From Chytridium lagenaria (Eukaryota; Chytridiomycota; Chytridiomycetes; Chytridiales; Chytridiaceae): a stretch of DNA of 64,000 bases. The notes under the pieces are model-generated. The model was not told the origin of the DNA. It worked only from the letters and a program-made list of their open reading frames with translations, and did no database searches. Location: contig JAHLKC010000003.1 in NCBI GenBank assembly GCA_025449115.1, positions 310,001 through 374,000 on the forward strand, read 5' to 3'. Of this stretch, positions 22,096-31,411 are shown piece after piece (within the stretch, counting starts at the first letter, position 1; every line of letters starts with the position of its first letter). Both the position numbers and the translations under genes were made by a program.

Positions 22096-22163
22096 TGAGT
22101 AAAACAAAAGAGAAAGATGAAAAAAAAACCAACAACGCCAACCTCTCGCCGTTGCATCGGTAG
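19131..22163 (+). CDS. Copia gag-protease-integrase polyprotein, RT truncated
   Basis: 1010 codons without a break, the longest frame in the window. Gag with HIWKRRM lies near residue 25. The CCHC knuckle CFKCKKIGHYANKC spans about 241-254. The protease LDSGATHHM centres on about Asp337. The integrase HHCC zinc region is about 474-515 (WHRRMGH..CKGC). The catalytic triad is Asp538 (HVDLAGPM), Asp623 (ADNGGEF) and Glu659 (QNGVAERMNRS), giving the expected D-35-E spacing. An acidic Ser/Glu/Asp linker leads to SLLEHQTWRLVPRP, the start of RT. The last 23 or so residues are read-through into foreign DNA and not part of the family. Codon use is GC-richer than in family 1. Confidence 0.9.
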   Translation: MGKKDDSDDERSKPVKFDGQDFHIWKRRMTTYLKDKGLWAITEIGFTPHVNENAPTKEEKDLRIKEQSANDRAKNRIESRVTDSVLHLIGEDFTAKEAWECLVSSFERKSQPNRNALTRKLTRLRMKEDASLRVFVAELSTMVNQLKAAGEAVSNEQHIAHLLTKLPEAYDVAVANIETDDKAVKDYNLVVARLLDCEEKIKDRVEASEEAEAFFTTRARKGKKPAGKDSSKGGDKRSVTCFKCKKIGHYANKCRSGKKKDSGESSDDTSENERDGGGRNRHRGKWWKKRASDKKKSANTARASPIAFMAIVRQVDAEAGEALSVKLEKRDNRWILDSGATHHMTFSKEGLRGYRAASSRVKTAEHGEGIRVEGVGDLTLSIKVGKATQTITLKNVLYVPELTRNLISLGAAASRGVVLESSSGKYRLRHVGSNDVTAEFKVEDNLFYLVQPDTAANTTMGVKSQSLNSAQIWHRRMGHISMKAVKKLEKSATGVRITLYNDDDDVLCKGCIEGKLTRSSHPERVEKDYKVLERVHVDLAGPMKRKSLGGSRYFMVVVDASTGYCNTYMLKEKKQAVQYIKQYKREAEALTGRRIDALRYSERNPEEMERLREKPHLLEIVADNGGEFKNKQLEAWCLEEGIKLTFTMPYTPQQNGVAERMNRSLIEKAKCMLSDASLDDKFWGEAVTCATYLYNRSPRKDGISPLEGFTGRKPNLKRVRIFGCACYAHVPKERRKKMEKNARKCIFLGYEAMGFRLYDPVTKKVVRSKTVVFDELNTGVWEGHDADVSTWKVHRKLLDKVGSESGSWGSDEDSEDSEDESLSSEDDGDNASQVSEDSEALEDDVEDAQEENDASEEFEDAPTSPRRTPQRATRSISRLPVPATPPAEEGTRRYSLRERRPANAEWFKAQAPGNRAPAPRKPAAHTVTVMSDEDVTDPATVEDALGRVDSEEWLKALQEEYQSLLEHQTWRLVPRPKSKHIIKSGWVLVSKTKEKDEKKTNNANLSPLHR
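22096..22135 (-). repeat. 40-bp family-1 LTR tip at the F/G junction
   Basis: On the plus strand it reads GAGTAAAACAAAAGAGAAAG and continues to ..CCAACA. It matches the inverted LTR tip at 8148-8185 except for a longer A run. It sits exactly between the two converging family-2 elements. Confidence 0.65.
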
Positions 22164-25020
22164 TAAAGACACGGATCCGAGAGCGAACGCGTGAAGCCTA
22201 TTGAGATGAGAAACTCATCCAACACCTCGTTCTATTAAGAGGTTATTGCTGCAAACCATACAAGGTCTCAGGAGAAGACAAATTTAGTTTTCTTTCCCAA
22301 CAATCACAAAACTTTCTGGTTGCTTGATGTATATCTCCTCCTTGAGATTGCCGTTGGGGAACGCCGTCTTGACGTCGTAATGGCGTAAGACCATCCCCTT
22401 GTGAGCTGCCACCGCGAGTGCTGTCCGAAAGGTCGCTCCTTTCATCACTGGCGCGTAAGTCTCCAAGTAGTCTACGCCTTCCTTCTGCGAATATCCCTTC
22501 GCAACGAAAGGAGCTTTTCTTCTTTTCACGGAGCCGTTTTCCTTTCGCTTGTAACAGAGCACCCATTCACTCTTGATGATGTGCTTGTCTTTTGGTCGAG
22601 GCACCAGACTCCACGTCTGATGCTTCAGCAACGACTAGTACTCCTCCTGGAGCGCCTTCAACCATTCTTCTGAATCAACACGTCCCAACGCGTCCTCAAC
22701 GGTTGCTGGATCTGTCACGTCCTCGTCACTCATCACGGTAACGGTGTGTGCTGCAGGCTTACGTGGAGCAGGAGTGCGCTTTCCTGGCGCTTGAGCCTTG
22801 AACCATTCTGGATTTGCTGGCATCCTCTCCATCAGGAGTAACGACGCGTGCTTATCTCTGCTGGTGGTGTTGCTGGTACCGGGGGTGTGATACGCTGCGT
22901 GTAGCGCGTTGAGGAGTCTTTTTTGGTGAGGTTGGTGTGTTTTTCAAATCGTCTTCAAAATCTTCTGACGCCTGATTCTCTTCCCAAGCATCCTCAACAG
23001 CATCATTTTTTGACGCTTTACTCTATTCACTCACCTGTGGCGCGTCACCTCCATCATCCTCAGAGAGTCTTCATCGCTCTCCCAACTTTTTGGATCGCCT
23101 CCCACCAGCTTCCTGTGAACCTTCCAGGTGGACATGTCCGGGTCGTGTCCTTCCCACACTCCAGTGTTCAACTCATCAAACGCAAACGTTTGGCTGCGCA
23201 ATACTTTCTTTGTGACAGGGTCTTAAAGGCGATACCCCATCGCCTCATATCCCAAGAAAATGCATTTGCAAGCGTTCTTCTCTATCTTCTTTCGTCGTTC
23301 CTTTGGGACGTGTGCGTAACATGCGCAACCGAATTTCAAACGCGTTTCAAGTTAGGCTTCCTTCCCGTGAAGCCTTGCAGAGGTGAAATCCCATCCTTAC
23401 AAGGAAATCAATTGTACAGGTATGTGGCACACGTAACAACCTCTCCCCAGAATTTGTCGTCAAGATTCGCGTCGCTAAGCATGAAATTAGCATTCTCGAT
23501 AAGCGACCTATTCGTTCTTTCCGTGGCGCCGTTCTGCTGAGGCATGTAGGGCATAGTGAATGTGAGCTTGATGCCTTCCTCCAGGCACCATTCCTCCAGC
23601 TTCTTGTTCTTGAACTCCCAACTCTTATCTGCAACGATCTCGAGGAGATGTGACTTTTCTCGAAATCGTTCCATCTCTTCAGGGTTCCTTTCCGAGTATC
23701 TCAACGCGTCAATCCGTCAAGCTGTAAGTGCCTCTTTTTATACTGCTTGATGTACTGAACTTGCTTCTTTTCCTCGAGCATATACGTGTTGCAGTAACCT
23801 GTTGACGCTTCCACGATAATTTTAAAGTAACGAGACCCTCCCAAGCTCATCCGCTTCATGAGTCCCGCCAAATTCACGTGAACGCGTTCCAAGACTTTGT
23901 AGTCCTTCTCAACTCTCTCCGGGTGAGAGGAGCGTGTGAGCTTCCCCTCAATGCATCCTTTGCACAGTACGTCGTCGTCGTCATTGTATAACATGATGCG
24001 TACACCCGTTGCAAATTTTTCAAGCTTCTTCACAGCCTTCATTGAGATGTGACCCATCCATCGATGCCAAATCTGCGCGCTGTTCAGCGACTGACTATTT
24101 ACACCCATCGTGGTGTTTGCTGCGGTGTTTGGCTGCACCGGATAGAATAGGTTGTCCTCAACCTTGAACTCTGCTGTCACGTTGTTTGATCCGACGTGTC
24201 TGAGGCGATACTTGCCGCTGGATGACTCCAAAATAACGCCACACGAGCTCCGGCACATAGAGTACGTTCTTGTGCGTGATCATTTTCGTGGCCTTCCCGA
24301 CCTTGATGCTGAGAGTTACTCCCTCCACGCGTATTCCTTCACCGAGTTCTGCAGTTCTTACGCAGCTGCTTGTGACGCGGTAACCCTGCAAACCTTCCTT
24401 TGAGAAGTTCATATGGTGAGTGACTCCGGAGTCCAGAATCCATTGGTCATCTGGCTTCCCCAGCGTAACTGACAAGGCGTCCCCAGCCTTTGCGTCAACC
24501 TGACGCACAATAGCCATAAAGGCAATTGGACTTGCACACGCCGTTTTCGCAGACTTCTTCTTATCTGAGGCACGCTTTTTCCACCACTTCCCACGATGAC
24601 AGCTCGTACCACCATCATCTCTCTCGATCTCTGAGGTACCTTCTTCTTCCTAGAGCGACACTTGTTCGCATAGTGTCATATTTTCTTGCACTTAAAACAA
24701 GTCACTGGCCTTTTATCTCCACCCTTCGACGCGTACTTTCCTGCTGGTTTCTTCCCCTTACGGGCTCTTGTCGTGAAGAAGGCCTCCACTTCCTTCGATG
24801 CTTCCACGCTCTCCTTGATCTTCTCTTCACAGTCGAGAAGCCTGGCAACGACCAGGTTGTAGTCCTTGACTGCTTTGTCGTCCGTTTCAATGTTGGCAAC
24901 CGCGACGTCGTAAGCTTCCGGGAGTTTGGTAAACAGGTGAGCAATGTGTTGCTCGATGGAGACAGCCTCGCCGGCTGCCTTGAGTTGGTTGACCATTGTT
25001 GAAAGTTCTGCAACAAATAC
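22136..25020 (-). pseudogene. Ty1/copia element G (family 2), inverted; RT to gag
   Basis: On the minus strand it reads, from 25020 downward: gag (LKAAGEAVS.., knuckle region), protease (LDSGVTHHM, with Ala to Val in the active-site loop), integrase zinc region (IWHRWMGH..CKGC), core (HVNLAGLM, where the first catalytic Asp is replaced by Asn), QQNGATERTNRS, then RT (HIIKSEWVL, FVAKGYSQKEGVDY, DVKTAFPNG, SDPCLYYR). RT stops before the YVDD motif. Many frameshifts and active-site changes show it is dead and older than F. Confidence 0.85.
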
Positions 25021-25522
25021 TGTTGGGTTACGCTCACTTGACTCACGAGGACGCGTCAGGATCACTCGCACCATTAGTCCGCGGCGTCGGGTGCAACACT
25101 AGAGTGCTCTGGAATTTACGCGTCGTTAGAATTGAGCGCGAACGCGCCCACTAGACTTCTAAATCACTCTCTGGACTTTTTTGAATTTTCCACTTTGATT
25201 TACCTTCCTTGATTGGTTTATTTTCTTTATGCCAGTATAATTATAACTCTACCTGTTTGTGATCGGACGTTCCCTTCTAGCCTTTATTCCCTTTGTTCCG
25301 TCAGGCTCTCTGATTTGTTTATCTTTGTAGTGGAGAGTTTAACGCGTGAGTGTACGCGTCTCCGATAGGTTTACCTTTGTGTTGTCTTTCCTCTTTACTT
25401 GTTCGTTTGCTTGAATATTTAAAGACTCGTGTGTTGAGTCAAAATAAATTAAGAACGTGGTTCGAGCAAAAGTGCGTTTAACTTTGTTTTAATTGAGCCC
25501 CGTTAACAACAAGTACTCAACA
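25021..25522 (+). repeat. Solo family-2 LTR with target duplication
   Basis: 502 bp, TGTTGGGTTACGC..ACTCAACA, flanked by AATAC on both sides (25016-25020 and 25523-25527). It lies in the gag of element G in the opposite orientation. It is the product of LTR-LTR recombination that removed an inserted element. Confidence 0.92.
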
Positions 25523-25527
25523 AATAC

Positions 25528-25969
25528 GCGTAAAGACGGCATCTTCCTTCAGCATCCAAGGCTGGTGCAGTGCGCAGCCAGAACTTTCTGGATGTGGTTA
25601 TGCCTACGTTTAAGTTTCAAAGGATGGGCTTTAGAGTCTCGAGTGACTGATTTGGTCTTACACTCGATTGGAGAGGACTTCACGGCCAAGGAAGCGTGGG
25701 AATGCCTCGTGTCATTGTTTGAACGTAAATCCCAACCCAACCAACGGCTTCTAGTTCCAAAGATCCTTCTCTCCTTTGGTTGGAAGATTCCTCGTTGATG
25801 TACGGCATAAATCCTGTCTCAGTGATCACCCAAAGACCCTTGTCCTTGAGGTAAGTGGTCATCCGACGTTTCCAGATGTGAAAGTCTTGCCCGTTGAGCT
25901 TGACTGGCTTGCTGCGCTCGTCATCTGAGTCCTTTTTCATTCTCAAATCGTCAGAAGAAGTGCTACCAC
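25528..25969 (-). pseudogene. Gag start of element G with an internal flipped segment
   Basis: Minus 25946-25742 encodes the gag N-terminus (DDERSKPVKLNGQDFHIWKR). The block 25637-25741 reads as gag only on the plus strand (SIGEDFTAKEAWECLVS). The gag is therefore locally inverted, and 25528-25636 is not recognisable as gag. Confidence 0.7.
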
Positions 25970-26083
25970 GGTTGAAAACTTGTTGTTCACGGGGCTCAAT
26001 TGAAACAAAGTTAAACGCACTTTTTCTCGAACAACGTTCTTGATCATTTCAACTGAACACACGTGTCTTTAAATACTCAAACA
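25970..26083 (-). repeat. Truncated family-2 LTR 3' end (5' LTR of element G)
   Basis: The reverse complement of the LTR 3' end (GTTGTTCACGGGGCTCAATT) directly precedes the element G gag leader (primer-binding site GTGGTAGCACTTC read on the minus strand). It is cut at 26083 by another LTR. Confidence 0.75.
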
Positions 26084-26541
26084 TGTTGATACTTGTTGTT
26101 CACAGGGCTCAATTAGAACAAAGTTTAACGCATTTTTGCTCGAATAAAGTTCTTAATTTATTTCGACTCAACACACGAGTCTTTAAATATTCAAGCAAAA
26201 CGAACAAGTAAAGAGGAAAGACAACACAAAGCTAACCTATTGGAGACGCGTACACTCACGGGTTAAACTCTCCACTACAAAGATAAACAAATCAAAAAGC
26301 CTTGACGGGAACTAAGGGAATAATGCCTAGAAGGGAACGTCCGATCACAAAAGTTAGAGTTATAATTAAAACTGGCACAAAGGAAATAAACCAATCAAGG
26401 AAAGTAAATCAAAGTGAAAATTCAAAACAATTCCAGAATGTAATTAGAAGTCCAGTTGGCGCGTTCATGCTCAACTCTAGTGACGCGAAAATTCCAGAAC
26501 AGCAAGTGATCCTAACGCGTCCTTGTGAGCGAAGCCCACCA
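26084..26541 (-). repeat. Family-2 LTR, inverted
   Basis: Near-complete inverted LTR, TGTTGATACTTG.. to ..GCGAAGCCCACCA. It abuts the truncated LTR at 25970-26083 and marks the right edge of the retroelement block. Confidence 0.85.
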
Positions 26542-28757
26542 ATAATCCTCCTTACGTTTACAAAGCAGAAGACATAACACACCTGCAGTGGCTACGTCAC
26601 ACGTGATGCAGTGCTTGCGGCCTAGATGATGGCCCCAATCGCCCTGTTGCTGCACTCCAAGCATACGCGGCTGAAGGTCGCTGCAACATCATTGGTGATA
26701 TACACCCGGCACTCCATCTGTCCTATTTTCGAATGAAGAGATGGGGTGTATGTCTTCAAGAGTTCCAAGCCTTCAGCAGAACATGGGTCATGTGGTTTCC
26801 GGCATTGACGATGTACTCTTGATGCTCGGCCAGCAGATATTAGTTTGGCTTGGATCTCGTGAACTGATCAAGGGATAGGGTTTTCATCTCACAATGAAGG
26901 GTTTCTTGTATAATAGGGCAATAACACATATAACATACCTTGTAAGTCTAGAAGACACATGAAACATGAAGTTAATAACTACCAAGTATTATCTATAAAT
27001 CTAATCATAACGCTCGTGTTAAGTACTAAAACTATGAATAAATATCCTCAAGGAAAGTAATTCTTTACAATACAGTTTGAGTGAGGGTGTGATTTGCAAT
27101 GATCTGCTCTTAATATACCTTTTTTTAATAAAGTAAGCATATATTCTGATATTTTAAGATTACTTGTCTTTGAGCAGTCCACTCTGTTCCTACCCCAACA
27201 CTGCTCTGGCTCCTCCTACTAGTGTTCCCTAAAAGTTTTCCAGAGCCATATCCTGTTTTATTCCTTCACTACTCTTCCCAGTGTCAATAATTACAGGATG
27301 ACTAATGTTGTGAAATTTTAAGATAACATTACCAAGAGGTATTTGGAGGGCTATAAGCGGATGAGTTTCATAGTATTCATTTAAAATAGTAAAGGGAACT
27401 GATTTGCGCAAAGACGTTTGGAATTTAGAAAGTAAACCACTAATAGTAGAGGTTGCTGATAAAAGCTTGAAATGATGAGACAAGGGTGGTATGGTTAGTG
27501 AGTTGTGCTATGTTCTTTTCATAATCATCTGTAAAGTGGTACTTCAGGTTAGCATGCCGCTAAGCAAGCCTGTGATGTAGAATCTCATATCTAAGAAGAT
27601 ATGCAACACATGGAAATATATCTCAAAGACCAAATACTGTTCAAGTCTCTATTAAAATGACTGTTCTTGGTATGTTGAGGCTGAGCAGAGATGGGGCCAC
27701 TAGATAGGACCTCACATCTCCTCTACCCCAACTAAAAGCAAGGGAGGGAGTAAATGATTAAATGAAGATCACAAAATCCTAGAGAAGAATATTCCTGAAT
27801 GCAAGGAAATCATATTGGCACAATGTCGATATAGTTATTGCGTCTGAGTGAGGTATTTTATAAATCTCCAACTTTGTTGCTTCATATCCATTTATTGTTG
27901 ATGAGAATGTTCTACTCTAGCTCAAAGGCACTAAACATCTTATCCAGATCTACGAACCGGTCTGTTTCGCTCTTGACTCAACCATTCAAAATTGCACCGG
28001 TATCAGAATCTCCATCAAATTACTTTAATTGTCCTCACTCTATCTCCTCACACCGTTACAAGTCGGTAAAAAGCAAACCAGGAAAAGGACAAAAAACTGA
28101 CAGAGTAACCAACCCAACAGAGTTGAAAAATAGTGAGTGCTATCCAAAAGGGTGTAGCGCGCACAAGATATTACGTGACGAAGGCTGTGGGCCATTCACG
28201 AAAATTTTTGGGTTTAAGCGGAGCTAGGGCAATGGTTTAAAACAGGTTGCTTGCAAGATTTATCTTTCTGCATAAACTCTTTCTAATCACATCACTGCAG
28301 TCATTTCCATGATGAGAGATATTACTCAGCCAATGTCGCGTCCGAAACGCGTAAACAACAGGGTAAGTCCACTGGTGAAACAACCAAGCCTGCAACCTAT
28401 GTCGCTTGTTACAAATATATTGATATCAAAATGGTTTTGGACGAACAATTAAATTTTGCAGTTTGAGTGTTTACGAATAATATTTAAAGTATTGCTGTAA
28501 TATATATAAACACGTCCCAAAAAAAGTATGCACAGTATATGTATGTCTTTAACATCATTGTCTATTCAGACAAAAAAAAAACTAAAAAGAGGTACGAACA
28601 AAAAAAAAAAAAAGAAGAAACTCTAGGATTACACATACATAAACAGAATCAGCATCCCCCTCACAGATATACAAATGAAGCCCCATTTCCCACCATCATA
28701 TATCATTTCCTTCCTCCACTCCCGTCCCCTCCACCATATCAACAATCTCCTCAACCT
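26542..28757. other. Intergenic, no supportable gene
   Basis: AT-rich with scattered A runs. The only notable frame is 27838-28227 (+, 129 codons, C-terminal KGCSAHKILRDEGCGPF). It has no recognised domain and may be chance or a remnant. 27229-27483 (-) is a similar unsupported frame. Confidence 0.5.
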
Positions 28758-31411
28758 CTATTCAAAATCTAACTGATTATCATAATGCAAACTCGGTCGC
28801 CCGGTCTCATTCATCACATCAAACAAATTAAAGTTGAAATCTACAGGTATCCCTGCAACGGTGTTCCCTGGCGACAAGCAGCAAGCGGCAGAATATAAAA
28901 GCAGGTGACCCACCATGGCGTTGACAGAGGGACGTGGAGACGTGGTGGTGGACCCCTGTCAGGAACATTTGGAGATGACAGGGGAGCGCCACGGCTGTTT
29001 TTGATAGAACGCGACAAGAGATTTGACCAAGTGTGGTGGCTTCGGAAACGTGTTTAAGGAGTCGAGAAGCGGTGGTACGATCGTCAGGGTGGAGAATATC
29101 AAAGATGGAGAAGCCAAAAAGATCTGTGCTATTGTAGCCGAGGATGGCGTCGGAGCTGCCGGAAGAATAGAGGATGAGTCTTCGGTGGAGACTTTGAGCC
29201 AGATTTCAATGTTGTGGGAGAGAGGAACGCCAGGGAGGACAGAAACGCTGAGTTCTCGACCAGAGAAGACGAAACATTTTTTGTTGACATTGGAGCTTCG
29301 TAAATTAGTGGCGAGAGCTTAGAACGCAGACGTTGGAATAGCAGAAGGATATTATGTGATGAAGAATAAAAACATGTGATAGATATAAAAACATACGTGT
29401 CCATTAACTTCCAGGTAAATGTAACAGAAAAACTTTCTCTTGAAACGGCAAATAAAGTTGATGTTGTTCCAGGTCTGCTGGTTCTCAACTCTTCATCACC
29501 ACACCAGATCCGCAGGATCTAATTCATTACGACAAAAAAAATCAGTTCATTAATTCGCAAAATGCATCTTTAATATCATGTACTTACGAACAAATTCATG
29601 CAATTCCCGCCCAACAACTCTCCACCAGAACTATACTCCAGATCCGCTTCGCAGCCACAGGAGACGCATACAGGAACCTTGCACGAAGTGAGAGGATATG
29701 CACAAAATCTGAAGTTTCCAAAAACTTGCTGACGAAGTGGTCCGACATGGATTGAGAGTAAGAGTCAAGGGAGAATGGCGATGTAGAGTCGCCTTGGGGT
29801 GTTGATCGCGCGGATTCTGTATACAAAAGAGGTGAGTCATTTAAAGAGGCTAAGAGTGCGGAAGATGAATTCTTACTTGAGCTTCTTGATAAATCGTCGG
29901 CAATTTTATAGTCGACCATGTAGCTCCCTTCCTTACACCGGTTTAAGATGGCTTGAGGTTGCTCAACAAGATCCACTTGGAATCCAACAAAGTATTCGGG
30001 TTCAGTCGAGTTTTCGTAAAATATTGGAATGATGGTGACGAGATTGATAAAGGGCTCTCCGCTCTTTTTGTAGCTGGTAGAAATAATGACAATGGTTACG
30101 ATACCGAGATAGGATGCTTAAAGTAATAATCTCCACAAACTCACTTGATGATTGAAAATTGGCATTCTTTACATTTCCTAATACTGTCCTTCATTTGAAA
30201 AGCGACCTATAATACACAAAAGAATAAATTTAGAAAAGAGAGAAAGGAGTTAACGATAAACGTGCTCAAAAAAAATTTTAAACTTACATTACTGTCAGAA
30301 TATTTACGAACAGATCCGGCCTCAACTTGTCCAGTCGGTGATTGCAGGAACCGGCAGTTTTTCCCCAATATCTCTGGATTCGAGTACCCCGTCAATCTAA
30401 TTATTGATTTTAATTACTATATGAGATGGGTAGGAGGTAGAATAATTAAAGGAAATGAATGGCTGCTGCTGCGCAGCAGTGGACTCGCTTTGCGAGAATG
30501 TTTGCAAGATATTAGTACAGAAAACTTAAATCATGCTTCTGCTGCTGCGCAGCAGTGGACTCGCTTTGCGAAAATGTTCGCAAGAGATTAATACAGAAAA
30601 CTTAAATCATGCTTCTGCTGCTGCGCAGCAGTGGACTCGCTTTGCGAGAAAGTACTCAAATAAAAAAAAAGAAAATTGATATACACCTAGAAAAGGTTTC
30701 ACTGGCATAGACAATAGGATTCCCAGGCAATTTCGGATCCGTGACGGTAAAAGAGCAGGAAAAGTCGACATTTCCCATGGCAATGACGGGTTTTTCTCTG
30801 TTGACGACTCTGACAAGGATACCGAGGAGATCAAAACCAGATTGAGAATAAATTCCAGATAATCCAACAGCAGGGTTGACACCGACGGTAGAGAGAGCAG
30901 TTGAAGCGGCAGGAGAATTACCCACAGGAGATTGGGTGGGAGGAGTAGGATGTTGATTTGAGTTTGAGTTGTTGTTTTGAGTGGTGTTTGAAGAGAAATG
31001 ATGGATCTGATTGTTCTGAAATGGTGATTGCAGTTGAAGCTGTTGCAGTTGTTGATATTGAGGTTGTTGTTGCTGCTGTTGTTGATAGTTATGGGATGAA
31101 AGAGAGGACGAAAGATAAATGTCTGCGGATGAAGAGCGGGGTGCGGATGAAGAGATGAGCTGATGCTGAGGAGGAAGAAGAGGAGGTAGCATGTGTTGTT
31201 GAGGATGCATGAAGAGATCCGAGGCTGCTGCTGCTGCTGATGAAGATAATGATGATGATGGTGGTGTTGGAGTGGAAGATAGAGTTGTGGAAGCGAATGC
31301 CTGCATGGCGGCTGATTGCTGCAAGTTGTTCTGTGTGGGAGAATCCGAGTGCTGATACGGAGGTGGAGGTGGATGATGATGCTGCTGATGATGATGACGA
31401 TGAAAGTCCAT
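28758..31411 (-). CDS. White-Collar-1-type LOV/PAS blue-light receptor
   Basis: This is the photosensory subunit that binds flavin and, with a WC-2 partner, controls light-responsive transcription in fungi. The first exon encodes a His/Pro/Gln/Ser-rich N-terminus with a polyglutamine tract, then the LOV start (MGNVDFSCSFTVTDPKLPG..IVYASETF). After an intron of about 300 nt comes GKNCRFLQSPTG with the photoactive Cys, then YKKSGEPFINLVTIIPIF and GFQVDL, which completes LOV. Downstream are a second PAS (DFVHILSLRARFLYASPVAAKR..EYSSGELLG) and a third (AILGYNSTDLFGFSIFDILHPDD). The most natural end is DNQLDFE at 28758. No GATA zinc finger is visible up to that stop. Single-base indels occur near 29640 and 29140. 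The family call is firm; the C-terminus is modelled. Confidence 0.88.
30465..30650. repeat. 76-bp double-hairpin tandem repeat in a WC-1 intron
   Basis: Copies start at 30465, 30541 and 30617 (76-bp period, third partial). Each carries the perfect palindrome CTGCTGCGCAGCAG followed closely by the hairpin CTCGC-TTT-GCGAG, then an AT-rich spacer. It lies wholly inside the intron that splits the LOV domain. Confidence 0.9.

Noticed and set aside
25493..25798. 101-codon plus frame with gag-like C-terminus as a separate gene
   Set aside because: It joins the solo LTR end to a flipped gag fragment of element G.
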